Under the pieces are notes generated by a model. That model was given only the letters and a program-made list of their open reading frames with translations. It was not told the origin of the DNA and did no database searches. Of a DNA stretch of 64,000 nt, positions 1 through 11,537 are shown one piece after another. The stretch is from contig CAIRDP010000054.1 of NCBI GenBank assembly GCA_903877385.1, positions 219,357 to 283,356 of the forward strand, in the 5' to 3' direction. The position numbers were made by a program, and so were the translations under genes. Numbering within the stretch: the first letter of the stretch is position 1; each line of letters starts with the position of its first letter. Source of the stretch: an uncultured Bacteroidales bacterium. Its GTDB lineage: Bacteria > Bacteroidota > Bacteroidia > Bacteroidales > FEN-979.

Positions 1-474
1 TTTAATCCTGAAGCCCATACCGCCTGTATTTGCGTCCAGGATTTCAACGGGGTTGGCATTCATACATTTTTAAAGATAAGAGAAGACTTTGAAAGGTATA
101 AAAACTTTATTTTTATATCGGTGGGGATGGTCGATGCCGGCAGTTTCAAAGGTGAGGCCGAACTTCAGAACCTGGAGGAAGATGTGAAGTATAATCTCCG
201 TAAATATGAAGACCTGGCGCGGGCTTACGGATGTTTTGCCGACTCTTATTATTCAATTGGGACTGATATAGCAGATGAAGTGAAAGAGCTTTCGAAAAAA
301 GTCGTCAGTCAATATAACAAGGTCATATTTTTCATTGGCAATGCGATCTTTGCAAGTCCCAACTCACTTACCCGTATGCTTCACAGCCAGACCCAGCTCA
401 CCTTGCAGAACCGCCTTGCCCATAAGGGATTTGTGCTGGTCATGATCCCAATCAAATTAAACCCGACTGATTAA
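1..474 (+). CDS. APC-type amino-acid permease, C-terminal cytoplasmic domain (5' end outside window)
   Basis: The frame is open from the first base of the window, so this is the 3' end of a longer gene. The visible 157 residues are soluble, with no membrane segment. They contain the stretch [18 protein letters not shown], then a Glu/Lys-rich helical region and FFIGNAIF. From memory this resembles the cytosolic tail that follows the twelve-helix core in Bacteroidetes APC-superfamily permeases, but the membrane part cannot be seen here, so the substrate is unknown. The J-protein gene starts 8 bases after the stop, which suggests co-transcription. An unrelated soluble protein with this domain is the alternative. 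Confidence 0.55.
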   Translation, partial: FNPEAHTACICVQDFNGVGIHTFLKIREDFERYKNFIFISVGMVDAGSFKGEAELQNLEEDVKYNLRKYEDLARAYGCFADSYYSIGTDIADEVKELSKKVVSQYNKVIFFIGNAIFASPNSLTRMLHSQTQLTLQNRLAHKGFVLVMIPIKLNPTD

Positions 475-482
475 AGCCAAAT

Positions 483-1427
483 ATGGATTTCAAAGATTAT
501 TACAGCTTGCTGGGTATTTCAAAAACTGCCAGCCCTGAAGAGATCAAAAAAGCTTACCGTAAACTGGCTGTGAAATACCATCCCGATAAAAATCCCGGGA
601 ATAAACAGGCCGAGGAGAAATTTAAAGCGATGGGTGAAGCCTATGAGGTACTGAAAGATCCTGAGAAGAGGAAGAAGTACGACACCCTGGGGTCCAACTG
701 GAAACAATACGAACAATCCTCGGGCGGAGGGGCCGATTTCAGCCAGTGGGCGCGGCAGGGAGCAGGGAAAGACTATTCACGTACATACAGTCCTGAAGAT
801 TTTGGAGGATCTGATTTCTCGGATTTCTTCAACTCGTTTTTCGGAGGGGCATACGGCCCTGATTATGGAGGAGGAGCCGGAGGACAGGGAAGGGGACGGT
901 CGGGCGGAAGGCCATCGAAGGGCCAGGATTATGAAGCCACTCTTGAGGTTACTCTTGAAGGAGCCTATAATGGGTCAAAACGGACGATCACCCTTGGTGA
1001 GGAGCAGATCAACGCTACCATTCCACAGGGTGTTTACGACGGCCAGGTTCTGCGGGTTAAAGGCAAGGGTGCGCAGGGCCGCAGGGGCGGTGAACCCGGG
1101 GACCTGTATATGCATGTAAAGATCCTGCCAGATCCTGTATTCGAAATAAAGGACCATGACCTCTATTGCGATATGCATGTTCCCTTGTATGTGGCAGTGC
1201 TCGGAGGTGAGGTGAATGTTCATCCGCCGAAAGGCAATATTGCCATGAAAATCCCGAAGGAAACCCAGAACGGGAAAGTTCTGCGAATGAAAGGACTCGG
1301 CATGCCGGTGTACAGGAAGAAAAATGAATTCGGTGATCTTTACCTGAAGATCATTGTCGACATACCCCAGAACCTGAGCCCCAGGGAGATTGAACTTTTC
1401 GGCCAGCTTGCCTCTTTAAGGCATTAA
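483..1427 (+). CDS. cbpA: CbpA-like DnaJ-family co-chaperone
   Basis: This is a 314-residue J-domain protein that stimulates the ATPase of DnaK in the cytoplasm. The J domain occupies residues 1-70 with the HPD motif at 33-35 in a KYHPDKNPG context. A Gly-rich linker follows (about 79-140), then two C-terminal substrate-binding beta domains. The CxxCxGxG zinc-finger repeats of true DnaJ are absent, which places it in the CbpA (class B) group. Its length matches CbpA. It starts 8 bases after the permease gene. No DnaK or GrpE gene is adjacent. The ATG is the first start codon of the domain. Confidence 0.9.
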   Translation: MDFKDYYSLLGISKTASPEEIKKAYRKLAVKYHPDKNPGNKQAEEKFKAMGEAYEVLKDPEKRKKYDTLGSNWKQYEQSSGGGADFSQWARQGAGKDYSRTYSPEDFGGSDFSDFFNSFFGGAYGPDYGGGAGGQGRGRSGGRPSKGQDYEATLEVTLEGAYNGSKRTITLGEEQINATIPQGVYDGQVLRVKGKGAQGRRGGEPGDLYMHVKILPDPVFEIKDHDLYCDMHVPLYVAVLGGEVNVHPPKGNIAMKIPKETQNGKVLRMKGLGMPVYRKKNEFGDLYLKIIVDIPQNLSPREIELFGQLASLRH

Positions 1428-1503
1428 AATTTCAGCATACTATTTCTTTTAAGGCTTCGTTTCTGATCTTATACATCATAAAACGAACAGCTAACTCAAA
1501 ATA

Positions 1504-2076
1504 ATGAACTTAAAGAGACGTCTCATCCGGATTATTATAATCAGCATCGGTGTTTTCTGTTTAAATATCTCCGTTCAGGCCCAGAATGGCCCTGTAAGCC
1601 CCATGAAAGAAGATTCATGGCTTTTAAATGCAGGCTTCGGAGCCGGTACTCCGTTTTTTGGCAACGGTAACGGCCTTGGCCCGGCTGCAAAATTCTCGTT
1701 TGAAAAAGGGATGTGGAAAGTGGGTCCCGGGGTGATTACCCTGGGAGCTGAAGCCACGTTTTCATATTTCTGGCACAGCTACGGAAACAGCTGGCACGAA
1801 AACTGGTTTAATTTCATAGCCGGGGCCAAGAGCGCTTACCATTATGGCTGGGGCGTGAATGGGCTTGACACCTATGCCGGCCTTCCATTGGGGTTCGGCC
1901 TGTGCATTAATAGTCATGATAACAATGAGGGCTATCACAGCCCTGTCCCTTTATACCCGTATTTTGGAGTTTTCTTCGGAGCCTCCTGGTTTTTCACACC
2001 CGAAATAGGTGTTTACGGGGAGTTCGGATACAGCTCAACCTATGGAAATATAGGCTTGGTGTTTAAACTTGACTGA
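1504..2076 (+). CDS. Secreted or outer-membrane beta-barrel-like protein, unknown function
   Basis: The protein has 190 residues with an N-terminal signal peptide (basic MNLKRR, a hydrophobic stretch, likely cleavage after VQAQ near residue 27). The mature part is rich in Gly and aromatic residues with alternating strands, for example FGVFFGASWFF and YGEFGYSSTYG, as in small 8-strand outer-membrane barrels. I do not recognise a named family. It lies 76 bases after the J-protein gene without an evident promoter and is convergent with the PAP2 gene, whose stop codon lies inside its last codons (14-base overlap). Confidence 0.65.
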   Translation: MNLKRRLIRIIIISIGVFCLNISVQAQNGPVSPMKEDSWLLNAGFGAGTPFFGNGNGLGPAAKFSFEKGMWKVGPGVITLGAEATFSYFWHSYGNSWHENWFNFIAGAKSAYHYGWGVNGLDTYAGLPLGFGLCINSHDNNEGYHSPVPLYPYFGVFFGASWFFTPEIGVYGEFGYSSTYGNIGLVFKLD

Positions 2077-2644
2077 TACCCTGCCCTTGCAGGGAGAGTA
2101 TCCAGATTGTAATCCTGGCCGCAAACCATCCCAGCAGGCAGCCCACGACTGCCCCGCTCAGGACATCCAGGGGATAATGAATGCCAAGGTAGATCCTGGT
2201 ATAGCTCATAAGGGCAGCCCATACTGTCAATAAAACATACAGGTATCTGTAACGCTTCTGAAACAGTACGATCAGGAAAACGGCCAGGGCGAATGTGTTT
2301 GAAGCATGCGCTGAGTAGAACCCATACCCTCCTCCCTTGTATTCCTTCACTGTGTGAACGCTTGCTGCGATAGAGGGTTCATGAGTAGGCCTTGGTCGTT
2401 TTGTATCATCTTTCACCATATTCGATAACTGGTCCGAAACAGTTATCATCACCGCCACCGCAGCAAGAATGGTAAGTGTTTTCCAGCGGAAAGTGTCGAT
2501 GAGAAGGATCAGGATGAAAATAAAAAGGGGCAGCCACACCAGGCCGTTACTGGCCCAGAACATCACGTAATCAAGCCAGCCGGTATGATGCCCGTTGAGG
2601 AAGAGGAACAGGGAGCGGTCGAATGTCAGAAGTTTCTCAAGCAT
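2063..2644 (-). CDS. PAP2-superfamily membrane phosphatase
   Basis: This is a polytopic inner-membrane phosphatase of the type-2 phosphatidic acid phosphatase family, which typically acts on lipid phosphates or undecaprenyl pyrophosphate. All three signature blocks are visible: K-x6-RP (KDDTKRPRP), the SAH block (YSAHAS in place of the commoner PSGH), and the SRx5HxxxD-like block TRIYLGIHYPLD. Five to six hydrophobic helices flank them. The ATG giving MLEKLLTFDR was chosen because an upstream TTG in the same frame lies inside an intergenic repeat. The gene follows obg across that repeat. Lipid A phosphatase and UppP-like roles both remain possible. Confidence 0.85.
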   Translation of the reverse strand: MLEKLLTFDRSLFLFLNGHHTGWLDYVMFWASNGLVWLPLFIFILILLIDTFRWKTLTILAAVAVMITVSDQLSNMVKDDTKRPRPTHEPSIAASVHTVKEYKGGGYGFYSAHASNTFALAVFLIVLFQKRYRYLYVLLTVWAALMSYTRIYLGIHYPLDVLSGAVVGCLLGWFAARITIWILSLQGQGISQV

Positions 2645-2657
2645 CCTAATCAAAAAT

Positions 2658-2742
2658 ATGTACAATGTACCATTTACAATGTACAAATAATATTAAAATC
2701 AATATACTGACATTTGTACATGGTACATGGTACATGGCACAT
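2658..2742. repeat. GTAC-type intergenic palindromic repeat, copy 1
   Basis: The gap between obg and the PAP2 gene is filled by an inverted repeat built from TGTAC words. The left arm (2658-2688) reads ATGTACAATGTACC and ends in AATGTACAAAT. The right arm (2712-2742) begins ATTTGTACATGGTACATGG and reaches the obg stop codon. The arms pair through ATTTGTACAT/ATGTACAAAT. The same words recur at 60615-60668. It could act as an RNA hairpin 3' of obg or be a dispersed non-autonomous element. Confidence 0.7.
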
Positions 2743-3734
2743 CATACATTCAGGGCTTCCCACAGCATTCCCTTGAGCTTCATCAGCCCGGTTTTCTTAT
2801 GGGATGAAATAAATACACAAGGAATATCTTCGGGAAGTTCTTTTTTCAGTTCACTTACGATCTCCTCATCGGCAAGATCGCATTTGGTGATCGCAAGAAG
2901 TCTTGATTTATCCAGCAATTCGGGGTTAAACATCTCAAGTTCCCTGAGCAGGATCCGGTATTCATTGCGGATATCATTGCTGTCGGCAGGAATCATGAAC
3001 AGAAGCACCGAATTACGTTCGATATGCCTGAGGAACCTTAAACCGATTCCTTTCCCTTCGTGAGCACCTTCAATAATTCCCGGTATGTCGGCCATTACGA
3101 AAGACTTATTGTCATGGTATTTCACAATCCCGAGGTTGGGTATCAGGGTGGTAAAGGGGTAGTCGGCTATTTCGGGCTTTGCAGCCGAAATGACCGATAA
3201 CAATGTGGATTTCCCTGCATTTGGAAAGCCAACGAGCCCCACATCGGCAAGCAGTTTCAATTCGAGGATCTTCCAGCTTTCAATTCCAGGTTCGCCCGGC
3301 TGGGCAAACCTGGGCGCCTGGTGGGTGGCCGATTTGAAATGATCGTTTCCCAGCCCTCCCCTTCCGCCCGGCACCAGGATATGGGTTTGGCCATCCTCGG
3401 TGATTTCGCATTCGAAAGCCATGGTTTCGGCATCCCTTGCGACAGTTCCAAGCGGGACGTCAATGTAAATGTCTTTTCCGTAAGCACCGGTTTGCAGGCT
3501 CTTGGCTCCGTTAACACCATGCCCGGCCCGGATGTGCTTGGTAAACTTGAGATGCAGCAGTGTCCATAGCTGGCTGTTCCCTTTGAGAATAACATGGCCT
3601 CCCCTGCCCCCGTCACCCCCGTCAGGGCCTCCCCTGGCTGTGAGACGGGTTCTCAGGAAATGCTTCGATCCGGCGCCCCCGTTACCGGAAGCACAGAAGA
3701 TCTTTACATAATCGACAAAGTTTGATTCGGACAT
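2742..3734 (-). CDS. obg: Obg-family ribosome-associated GTPase
   Basis: The protein binds GTP and acts in 50S ribosomal subunit maturation and growth control. The Gly-rich Obg fold is at the N-terminus ([28 protein letters not shown]), followed by the G domain with G1 GFPNAGKS, the switch segment YPFTTL, G3 DIPG and G4 TKCD. At about 330 residues it lacks the long C-terminal OCT extension of some homologues, a common length in Bacteroidetes. The ATG giving [10 protein letters not shown] was chosen. A longer reading from TTG would overlap adk. It lies 20 bases after adk, within an hpt-adk-obg operon. Confidence 0.95.
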   Translation of the reverse strand: MSESNFVDYVKIFCASGNGGAGSKHFLRTRLTARGGPDGGDGGRGGHVILKGNSQLWTLLHLKFTKHIRAGHGVNGAKSLQTGAYGKDIYIDVPLGTVARDAETMAFECEITEDGQTHILVPGGRGGLGNDHFKSATHQAPRFAQPGEPGIESWKILELKLLADVGLVGFPNAGKSTLLSVISAAKPEIADYPFTTLIPNLGIVKYHDNKSFVMADIPGIIEGAHEGKGIGLRFLRHIERNSVLLFMIPADSNDIRNEYRILLRELEMFNPELLDKSRLLAITKCDLADEEIVSELKKELPEDIPCVFISSHKKTGLMKLKGMLWEALNV

Positions 3735-3754
3735 GAAATCCTGATTTAGATTGT

Positions 3755-4321
3755 TTATTTCCTGATGGCCTTGCAAAGGCTTTCAAAGATATCGTCAATG
3801 CCTCCTACCCCATGAACCTCGGTATAGATGCCTTTGCCCTGGTAATATTGCTGCAGGGGTTTGGTATGCTTGTGGTATTGCACAAGCCTGTTCTTGATCA
3901 CCTCTTCGGTATCATCCACCCGGCCCTGTTCCATGGCCCTTTTAAGGAGGCGTTTTACCAGTTCTTCCTCATCCACTTCAAGCGAAACTACCTGTTTAAC
4001 CGAATGATTCAGCCGGCACAGCAGCTTGTCGAGTTCCTGGGCCTGGTTGAGGGTACGCGGAAATCCGTCGAAAACGAAACCTTCGGCGCTCTCATTTTTC
4101 AGAAAAACCGATTTCATTATTTCTATCAGAAGTTCATCGGAGACCAGGTGCCCGGCCTCCATAACTGCTTTCACCTGCAGGCCAAGCGGGCTTGCCTGGC
4201 TAACTTCGGCGCGGAGTATATCGCCTGTTGAAACATGTTTCCAGTTGTATTTCTGAGCAATTTTCACCGCCTGTGTTCCTTTTCCAGCCCCCGGGGGCCC
4301 GAATAAAATCAGATTAAACAT
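3755..4321 (-). CDS. adk: Adenylate kinase
   Basis: Adenylate kinase interconverts ATP + AMP and 2 ADP in the cytoplasm. The P-loop [10 protein letters not shown] is at residues 8-17, the AMP-binding STGDILRAE and GFPRTLNQA segments follow, and the short-LID region carries [10 protein letters not shown]. At 188 residues this is the short form, lacking the four-Cys zinc LID. It lies 21 bases downstream of the ATG-proximal gene hpt and 20 bases upstream of obg, all on one strand, so the three purine and GTP genes are probably one transcript. Confidence 0.96.
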   Translation of the reverse strand: MFNLILFGPPGAGKGTQAVKIAQKYNWKHVSTGDILRAEVSQASPLGLQVKAVMEAGHLVSDELLIEIMKSVFLKNESAEGFVFDGFPRTLNQAQELDKLLCRLNHSVKQVVSLEVDEEELVKRLLKRAMEQGRVDDTEEVIKNRLVQYHKHTKPLQQYYQGKGIYTEVHGVGGIDDIFESLCKAIRK

Positions 4322-4342
4322 TTTTCCTTTGAGTTTTTAAGA

Positions 4343-4909
4343 TTATAACAAAGTTTTATCCAGTTGGTAAATATCAGGAAAATTTCTGCCCGAACCATCA
4401 TAATCCAGGCCATATCCCACAACAAAAAGATCCGGGATCACTAATCCGCAGTAATCAATAGCAAAATTTTCCCTGAAAGCCTCCTTTTTAAAGCAGAAGC
4501 AGGCAATCCTGAGGCTTGAGGGTTCAAACTGCTTCAGGTCGTCCAGGAGCTTTGCCATGGTATTGCCTGTGTCGACGATATCCTCAACAATGATCACATC
4601 GCGGCTGCGAATGTTTTCGCTGAGGCCTATCAGCCTGTTGATCTTCCCGCTGCTTTCCATTCCGTGGTAAGAAGAATATTTCACGAATGATATCTCGCAG
4701 GGGGTTTCAAGTTTCCTCACGAGATCGGAGGCAAAGATAAATGCCCCGTTCAGTATGCACAGCAATAGCGGGGTCTTCCCGGCATAATCATGATCTATTA
4801 GGCGGGCAATGCCGCTAACTGTCTCATCAATCCTTTCCTTTGAAATGTATAGGCTGAAGAATTTATCCCTGACCCTGATACGCTCCTGTGGTTTAAGTGG
4901 TTTTAGCAT
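4343..4909 (-). CDS. hpt: Hypoxanthine phosphoribosyltransferase
   Basis: The enzyme salvages hypoxanthine and guanine with PRPP to give IMP and GMP. The PRPP-binding motif is IIVEDIVDTGNTM. The N-terminal flexible region VRDKFFSLYIS and the C-terminal VIPDLFVVGYGLDYD segment are typical of the family. The ATG giving MLKPLKP is preferred over an adjacent in-frame TTG. A TAAATTTG box ends a few bases before the start codon, so the leader, if this box is used, would be extremely short. The gene heads the hpt-adk-obg set and is divergent from purE, so salvage and de novo purine genes share a control region. Confidence 0.95.
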   Translation of the reverse strand: MLKPLKPQERIRVRDKFFSLYISKERIDETVSGIARLIDHDYAGKTPLLLCILNGAFIFASDLVRKLETPCEISFVKYSSYHGMESSGKINRLIGLSENIRSRDVIIVEDIVDTGNTMAKLLDDLKQFEPSSLRIACFCFKKEAFRENFAIDYCGLVIPDLFVVGYGLDYDGSGRNFPDIYQLDKTLL

Positions 4910-4920
4910 CAAACAAATTT

Positions 4921-4940
4921 AGCAATGATTTTTCATTGCT
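4921..4940. promoter_or_regulatory. Perfect palindrome between divergent hpt and purE
   Basis: AGCAATGA and TCATTGCT form a perfect 8-base inverted repeat with a 4-T loop. It lies upstream of both divergent start codons, at the edge of the TAAATTTG box on the hpt side. This may be an operator for a purine regulator or a chance hairpin. The sequence does not match the E. coli PurR box. Confidence 0.35.
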
Positions 4941-4971
4941 CATTATTTTTATGGATTTATGATTTTCTGGC

Positions 4972-4979
4972 TAATTTTG
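4972..4979 (+). promoter_or_regulatory. Candidate -7 box of purE
   Basis: TAATTTTG matches the Bacteroidetes -7 consensus TAnnTTTG and is followed by C. It ends 16 bases before the purE ATG, implying a leader of about 10 bases. No clear TTTG -33 element lies at the usual distance. Confidence 0.35.
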
Positions 4980-4995
4980 CAGAAAATCAAAAACT

Positions 4996-5502
4996 ATGCA
5001 AGCATTGGTAAGTATTATCATGGGCAGCACCTCCGACCTCCCAATCATGGAAGCTGCGGCAAAGTTCCTGAACGACATGCAGATCCCATTTGAAATCAAT
5101 GCCCTTTCGGCGCACCGTACCCCCGAAAAAGTTGAAGAATTTGCAAAAGGCGCACATGCAAGAGGTATACGGGTGATCATTGCAGCCGCCGGGATGGCGG
5201 CCCATCTCCCGGGGGTTATTGCCGCCATGACATCAATCCCCGTGATTGGCGTGCCTGTGAAAGCATCCCTTGAGGGAATCGACTCCCTGCTTGCCATTGT
5301 GCAGATGCCTCCGGGTATCCCCGTAGCTACAGTGGGCATCAATGCAGCACAGAATGCCTCAATTCTTGCCGCGGAAATACTTGCAGTTGCCGATCCGGCA
5401 ATCTACCAGAAATTAATAAAATTCAAGGAAGACCTGAAGAAGAAGATCGTCAAAGCCAATGAAGAACTGGCCCAGGTGAAATTCGATTATAAAGTAGGCT
5501 AA
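4996..5502 (+). CDS. purE: N5-carboxyaminoimidazole ribonucleotide mutase
   Basis: PurE converts N5-CAIR to CAIR in de novo purine synthesis. The class I signature IMGSTSDLPIM is at the N-terminus, followed by SAHRTPEKV with the catalytic His and by AAAGMAAHLPG, which lines the active site. At 168 residues the length is standard. purK is not adjacent. The 3' end overlaps the stop codon of the convergent O-methyltransferase gene by four bases. Confidence 0.96.
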   Translation: MQALVSIIMGSTSDLPIMEAAAKFLNDMQIPFEINALSAHRTPEKVEEFAKGAHARGIRVIIAAAGMAAHLPGVIAAMTSIPVIGVPVKASLEGIDSLLAIVQMPPGIPVATVGINAAQNASILAAEILAVADPAIYQKLIKFKEDLKKKIVKANEELAQVKFDYKVG

Positions 5503-6125
5503 AGCTTCCTGGCAATCATCAAACCGTCGCGAAAGGGAAGAAGCAGGTTCTCAACCCTTTCATCGTTCTGTACAAATTCATTGTATTCAATGATTCCCAG
5601 GGTCTCTTTGTCCGCAGTTTCCTTCGACAACACTTTGCCGTCCCATAACGCATTGTCGGCAACTATCCAGCCTCCCTGCCTCAGCATCGGAAAAACCATG
5701 TTGTAATACTTGAGATAATTTGGTTTGTCGGCATCAATATAGACCAGGTCCCAGGTCTCCTGTAAGCGGGGTATGATCTTCAGCGCTTCGCCTATATGCA
5801 GAATGATTTTGTTCTGAATCCCGGCTTCCATAATAAATTTCCTGATCATCGTTTCCAGTTCCGGGTTCACTTCAATGGTATGGACCGTGCCCCCGCATCC
5901 CAAGGCAAGGTTGATGGCTGAATAGCCTGTAAAGGTGCCTATTTCAAGAACCTTTTGCGGTTTGATCATGTTGCAGAGGAAACGTAAAAGCGTTCCCTGC
6001 ATAGGCCCCGAGATCATCCTTGGATAGACCTGGGTAAGATGCGTTTCACGGTTGAGCCTGGCAAGGAAAGGAAATTCGGGGCTTGAATGCAAACCGCAAT
6101 ACTGTTCTATTTCTTCGGGAATCAT
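5499..6125 (-). CDS. SAM-dependent O-methyltransferase (class I, CCoAMT-like)
   Basis: The 208-residue protein belongs to the Methyltransf_3 family of small metal-dependent O-methyltransferases. Motif I is VLEIGTFTGYSAINLA. The metal and SAM region is DLVYIDADKPNYLKYY, and DNALWDGKV follows. The conserved TGYSA and DADK elements are intact. It starts 11 bases after mutB and may be the last gene of that transcript. The natural acceptor is unknown. Bacterial members methylate catechols and other small phenols, and nothing nearby identifies a substrate. Confidence 0.85.
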   Translation of the reverse strand: MIPEEIEQYCGLHSSPEFPFLARLNRETHLTQVYPRMISGPMQGTLLRFLCNMIKPQKVLEIGTFTGYSAINLALGCGGTVHTIEVNPELETMIRKFIMEAGIQNKIILHIGEALKIIPRLQETWDLVYIDADKPNYLKYYNMVFPMLRQGGWIVADNALWDGKVLSKETADKETLGIIEYNEFVQNDERVENLLLPFRDGLMIARKL

Positions 6126-6136
6126 GGCAAAGCCGT

Positions 6137-8287
<2,151 letters not shown>

Positions 8288-8312
8288 TATAGCAAGTATA
8301 GTTTTAATAGTT

Positions 8313-9140
8313 TTAAAATGAAATTCCGAAAACCAGGAAAACCTTCTGGGCAGCCGGGTTTGTTATAAGGGAAGCCTGAATGGGCAATCCGTATGATTTT
8401 GTTATAGGGATGGCTCTTTTGGCTGTGATCCCTACATTGGTAAACCCTGCTTTAGGTCCGTACCAGCTCCCCCCGAAAGGAGTGCCGCCGGCAAAGAAAT
8501 TAATATCCACTTTATGGAACTTGACAGGGTATGAGAGTTCCAGGTAAGTGGAAAAGTTATTCTTGTTCGGGTTACTGTAAAACCCTAAAGAATCCTTGGC
8601 TTTATCATCCCCGTATACAAGTGTCCCAACATAGAATTTGATCGGGAACTGATCAGGTCCGGCAAAGGTCAGTGAAACCTCGAATGTATGTCCTGTTGTC
8701 TTTTTATCATAAGTAAAATACTGAAACCTCTCGATGCCTGTGTAATTAGGATCCAGGCTGTTCGGAATGAAATAATCGAAAAACATCAGGGTAAACCATT
8801 TCAGGGTATAGGAAACGTACATATCCATTTCGGTATAATTGCCCATATTCACCGAAACCGTATCATTGAGCATCCTGTGGTAGGACGTAAATGAATACGA
8901 GCCCCAGGCCCCAACATTCAGGCCCCTCCAGCTAAGATATAAGGTTGGCTGTATAGCTGGCGAGTTGCCGAAGTCGATCCCCCTCCAGATATAACGGCTC
9001 ATGACATCAGCCCCGAAATTCAAGGTAACAGACTTATCACTCACCGATTCTTCAGCTTCCTTGATCACCTGTTCGTCCTGGGCAAGAAGGGCATGCATTG
9101 AAATAAAACAAAAAATCAAGAGTAAAAACAGTTTTTTCAT
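8313..9140 (-). CDS. TorF-like putative outer-membrane porin
   Basis: The protein has 275 residues with a signal peptide ([15 protein letters not shown], cleavage near LLAQ) and a mature part of alternating beta strands. [18 protein letters not shown] near the N-terminus and a Phe-terminated last strand (LVFGISF) match the TorF/Gcw_chp family of putative barrel porins as I remember it. It follows the hybrid kinase gene by 9 bases and precedes mutB by 25 bases, so it is probably co-transcribed with both. Uptake of a substrate that feeds the mutase would fit, but no substrate can be read from the sequence. Confidence 0.7.
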   Translation of the reverse strand: MKKLFLLLIFCFISMHALLAQDEQVIKEAEESVSDKSVTLNFGADVMSRYIWRGIDFGNSPAIQPTLYLSWRGLNVGAWGSYSFTSYHRMLNDTVSVNMGNYTEMDMYVSYTLKWFTLMFFDYFIPNSLDPNYTGIERFQYFTYDKKTTGHTFEVSLTFAGPDQFPIKFYVGTLVYGDDKAKDSLGFYSNPNKNNFSTYLELSYPVKFHKVDINFFAGGTPFGGSWYGPKAGFTNVGITAKRAIPITKSYGLPIQASLITNPAAQKVFLVFGISF

Positions 9141-9149
9141 AGTTTGAGA

Positions 9150-11510
9150 TTATAGGTTCAGAGCACGTGCAAGTTCCGATTGCCTGAATGGCTTGCTTAT
9201 ATAATCATCCATGCCCGATGCGATACATCTTTCCCTGTCCTCCTTGGTAGTAGATGCAGTAAGCGCAACTATTTTGATCCTTTTACCGGTTATTCCGCCT
9301 GAGAGCAGACCTTCCTGCTCCATTTTCCGTATCATCCTTGTAGCCTCTATACCGTCAAGTTCGGGCATCTCCACATCCATTAATACAATATCATATTCCG
9401 CTTTCTTTAGCTTGTCAAGAGCCTGGTTCCCGTTTTCGGCCAGTACAACATTATGCCCGAAACTTTCAAGGGTCTTGATCGCAACTTTCTGGTTTATCTT
9501 GTTATCCTCTGCAAGCAGGATATTCAGTATTCTCTGTCGCCTGAACTCCCTTTTGCCTGCATATTTTGTGATAACCCTGACCAATTCCTCGGGCTGGAAA
9601 GGTTTTGCGATGTAATCATCCATGCCTGAATCCAGGAAACGCTCCTTATCGCCTTCAACCGCGTAAGCCGTGAATGCAACAATATACGAAGGCCTCCTCT
9701 GCGGTAAGCTTCGTTCCATCTCGCGGATCTTTTCGGTAGCCTCAAGCCCGTCCATAACCGGCATCCTGATATCCATCAGGATAAGTTCATATTCCTTCTT
9801 TTCAAACATCCGGATGGCAACCCTGCCGTTTTCGGCAATTTCAAGGTTTGTAAAGCCGTCCTTTTCAAGAGAAGTCCTGGCTACCCTCTGGCTGATATAA
9901 TTGTCTTCGACCAGCAGGATGGGGATGTTTTTAACATCGTCTTTCTGCTTTTCCTTCTCAATTTCTTCAATCTCGGCCTTTAACATTTTTCCAAACAGGG
10001 CAGTGAACCAAAAAACTGAGCCCTTCCCCTCTTCGCTTTCAACACCGATTTCACCTCCCATCAGCCTTACGAGATCGTAGGCAATTTTAAGCCCAAGGCC
10101 GGTTCCTCCATATTTCCTCGATGTTGAAACATCAGTTTGCGAGAATTCCTTGAATAATTTTTCTCGTCCCTTCTCAGAAATACCCAAGCCGGTATCAGCC
10201 ACCCGGCACTTCACCATCATCTGGACCTCATTCTGCCATACCGGCTCAATTTCCACACTAACGCTGCCTTCGGTTGTGAACTTGATGGCATTATTTGCCA
10301 GGTTCATAACGATTTGTTTCAGCCTTACAGGATCGCCTTTAATAAGATCAGGCAATTCAGAAGAAATGGTCAGGAAAAGTTTAAGTCCTTTCCCCTCGGC
10401 CCTTATATGTAGCATCTTCACCACCTCTTCCAGGTTATGCCTGAGGTTAAATGCTATGCTCTCAAGCTCAACCTGCCCTGCTTCGATCTTCGAAAAATCC
10501 AGGATGTCGTTTATGATGGAGAGCAGGTTGGTCCCTGATATTTCAATAATTTCCAGGTATTCTTTCTGTTCCTCGGTGAGCTGCGTCTCCTTTAAAATGT
10601 TTGTCATGCCGATCACACCGTTCATCGGTGTCCTTATCTCATGGCTCATGTTCGCAAGGAATATGGATTTTGCACGGCTCTCCTTGACCGCAATTTCCTT
10701 TGCAAGCTGGAGTTCCTCCGACATCAGCTTTCTCTCCTTTACTTCCTGCTGCAGTTGTTCGGTCCTTGCCTGTACTATCTCTTCAAGATTGGCTTTATAA
10801 TCTTCAAGTTGTTTTTCAATGCGGTTTCTTTCATGGATTTCCGATTCAAGCACCATCGTATTCTTCCTGTAATATTTTGTAAGGAAATAAAAGAATGGCG
10901 AAACAATGAGCAGGAAGAACAATGCACGCATGACAACGTAGGGAATTCGCGAAAGTATATGGGCATTAATATAACTTATATCAATGTCGGCCCCCACGAG
11001 ATAGCGGTTCCCTCCGGGTGAAGTCTGGCAAATGATCGCACTTTCGAATCTTCCCCATCGATCCTCGGAGGTTTCAAAGGTAGGCTTGTCGGAATGTATG
11101 GTTTGTATAAACTCGGGAGTAGCTTCGGGGTATACCTGCCAGTAGGTAGGCAGTTTATGTTTCAGGAATTCTTCATCCTTGGCGCTCGAGGCAATAAAAT
11201 AAACCTTGCCGTTTTTTATCACTGTGGCATACAGATAAGTCAGTCCTGCTGTTTTGGCATTGAATGAAAGCTGAATGATGTTTTTCAGATGCTCTTCGTT
11301 ACTGATCTTTCCGGAATCGGTCGCCCTGTCGAAGAAAGACGGACCAAGAATGCTTGTAATATTGGCAGCTGCCGTAACAAGCCGCTGGTCCACTTCGGCA
11401 ATAATTCTGTCCCTTTCGGAATAACTTGTGAAAAATATATAAATAACCACCATTACAAAGTATGTAACAGTTGGGATGATGATTACCTTTAGAAAGTAGT
11501 TCCTGTTCAC
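9150..11510 (-). CDS. Hybrid sensor histidine kinase with two receiver domains
   Basis: This 786-residue inner-membrane kinase has a first membrane helix at about 8-28, a periplasmic sensor of about 160 residues (LTYLYATVIKNGKVYFIASS suggests a Cache-like fold), a second helix at 190-210, and a coiled coil. HisKA follows with His290 in NMSHEIRTPMNG, then HATPase_c (N box NLANNAIKF, DTGLGIS, GGTGLGL). The first receiver has phospho-acceptor Asp580 and the second Asp712. The start codon appears to be GTG. It lies 27 bases after a stand-alone receiver gene, giving three receivers for one kinase and no HPt or DNA-binding domain in the cluster. Confidence 0.93.
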   Translation of the reverse strand: MNRNYFLKVIIIPTVTYFVMVVIYIFFTSYSERDRIIAEVDQRLVTAAANITSILGPSFFDRATDSGKISNEEHLKNIIQLSFNAKTAGLTYLYATVIKNGKVYFIASSAKDEEFLKHKLPTYWQVYPEATPEFIQTIHSDKPTFETSEDRWGRFESAIICQTSPGGNRYLVGADIDISYINAHILSRIPYVVMRALFFLLIVSPFFYFLTKYYRKNTMVLESEIHERNRIEKQLEDYKANLEEIVQARTEQLQQEVKERKLMSEELQLAKEIAVKESRAKSIFLANMSHEIRTPMNGVIGMTNILKETQLTEEQKEYLEIIEISGTNLLSIINDILDFSKIEAGQVELESIAFNLRHNLEEVVKMLHIRAEGKGLKLFLTISSELPDLIKGDPVRLKQIVMNLANNAIKFTTEGSVSVEIEPVWQNEVQMMVKCRVADTGLGISEKGREKLFKEFSQTDVSTSRKYGGTGLGLKIAYDLVRLMGGEIGVESEEGKGSVFWFTALFGKMLKAEIEEIEKEKQKDDVKNIPILLVEDNYISQRVARTSLEKDGFTNLEIAENGRVAIRMFEKKEYELILMDIRMPVMDGLEATEKIREMERSLPQRRPSYIVAFTAYAVEGDKERFLDSGMDDYIAKPFQPEELVRVITKYAGKREFRRQRILNILLAEDNKINQKVAIKTLESFGHNVVLAENGNQALDKLKKAEYDIVLMDVEMPELDGIEATRMIRKMEQEGLLSGGITGKRIKIVALTASTTKEDRERCIASGMDDYISKPFRQSELARALNL

Positions 11511-11537
11511 TCAATAAGTCTTTTCAGGATTAGTTTG

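Noticed and set aside
3735..3776. Longer Obg start upstream
   Set aside because: It uses TTG, overlaps adk and adds residues not found at Obg N-termini. The ATG at 3734 gives the family start.
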